Below the pieces are notes generated by a model. It did not search any database, was not told where the DNA came from, and saw only the letters and a list, made by a program, of their open reading frames with translations. A DNA stretch of 14,650 nucleotides, from positions 1 through 14,650 of the forward strand of contig DATJTV010000210.1 in the NCBI GenBank assembly GCA_035503055.1. Reading direction: 5' to 3'. The position numbers and the translations under genes were made by a program. This document shows, one piece after another, positions 14,362-14,650 of this stretch; positions within the stretch are counted from its first letter, which is position 1, and every line of letters begins with the position of its first letter. Source of the stretch: JAKAWQ01 sp035503055 (lineage in GTDB: Bacteria; Pseudomonadota; Alphaproteobacteria; Acetobacterales; Acetobacteraceae).

Positions 14362-14630
14362 GTCTCGGGCTCCTCGCGCGCGAGCCAGCCGATCACCGCA
14401 TCGTTGCCGCCGCCGGTGAGCAGAAGGAGCTCGCGCCCGTCGCAGCGGATGAGGAGCACGCGCCTTCGCGCATCGAGGGCCAGCGTTTCGGCCACCGCGA
14501 GCCTTCTCGCGCCGCCGCCGCGCGGTGCAATCCCGAGCTGCCGCGCGCCGCGCGCGGCGAGCCACACGAGCGCCAGCACCGCGGCGAGCGCCGCGAGGCC
14601 CAAGACGATATTGAAGGCGAACGAATACAT
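14358..14630 (-). CDS. fliO: FliO, flagellar export assembly protein
   Basis: 90-residue small membrane protein of the FliO/FliZ family, which stabilises FliP during assembly of the export gate. It has one N-terminal membrane segment (about residues 5-27), then a basic stretch and a short cytoplasmic beta-rich domain (RRLAVAETLALDARRRVLLIRCDGRELLLLTGG) typical of FliO. It is short but within the family range. AAAAGG lies seven bases before the ATG (14638-14643 on the reverse strand). The stop overlaps the fliP GTG start, and fliO-fliP order is the classical one, which strongly supports the call despite low sequence conservation. Confidence 0.9.
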   Translation of the reverse strand: MYSFAFNIVLGLAALAAVLALVWLAARGARQLGIAPRGGGARRLAVAETLALDARRRVLLIRCDGRELLLLTGGGNDAVIGWLAREEPET

Positions 14631-14650
14631 GGCGCGGCCTTTTGCCGGGC

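Noticed and set aside
14362..14565. N-terminal extension of fliP across fliO
   Set aside because: The extension has no FliP similarity, and the GTG at 14361 places a normal signal peptide at the N-terminus and couples to fliO.
1..14650. CRISPR arrays, insertion sequences, phage genes, tRNA or rRNA
   Set aside because: Looked for regular spaced repeats, transposase or integrase motifs and RNA-gene signatures; none was seen.

Overview
This is a very GC-rich chromosomal window with almost no non-coding DNA. Gene content and style (long FlgA, thrC followed by an M16 peptidase, TldE/PmbA, two LysE-type exporters, GC-rich hairpin repeats) suggest an alphaproteobacterium, most likely Rhodospirillales/Acetobacteraceae-like. 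That placement is inference from recognised families; no rRNA or other phylogenetic marker is present.

Layout. (1) 2-3317, + strand: flagellar distal rod and L/P-ring genes flgF, flgG, flgA, flgH. (2) 3318-3792: an intergenic region, then a small gene for a secreted protein of unknown function, ending in a strong hairpin at 3829-3860. (3) 3873-8985, - strand: thrC, an M16 zinc peptidase, pmbA/tldE (4-base start/stop overlaps) and a polyprenyl-phosphate sugar-1-phosphate transferase. (4) 8986-9115: a gap carrying a tandem double-hairpin repeat. (5) 9116-12134, - strand: an accessory set of DUF169 protein, LysE-family exporter, PhzF-like isomerase and a second LysE/RhtB exporter. (6) 12135-12221: a divergent promoter region with candidate operators, then a MocR-type regulator (GntR helix-turn-helix plus aminotransferase fold) on + to 13700. 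(7) 13615-14630, - strand: the flagellar export genes fliO and fliP, whose 3' end overlaps the regulator's 3' end by 86 bases.

How the genes work together. The flagellar genes at both ends belong to one machine: rod and ring proteins on the left, export-gate parts on the right. About 10 kb of non-flagellar genes separates them. The middle block holds threonine synthesis and proteolysis genes, and a regulator-exporter-PhzF-exporter-DUF169 set that looks like a small-molecule (probably amino-acid-like) efflux or modification module controlled by the MocR protein. That role is inferred from families and layout only.

No CRISPR array, transposase, phage gene, tRNA or rRNA was seen. I did not find a clearly new system. 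The best candidates for follow-up are the DUF169/LysE/PhzF/LysE/MocR module, the small secreted protein beside flgH, and the double-hairpin repeat.
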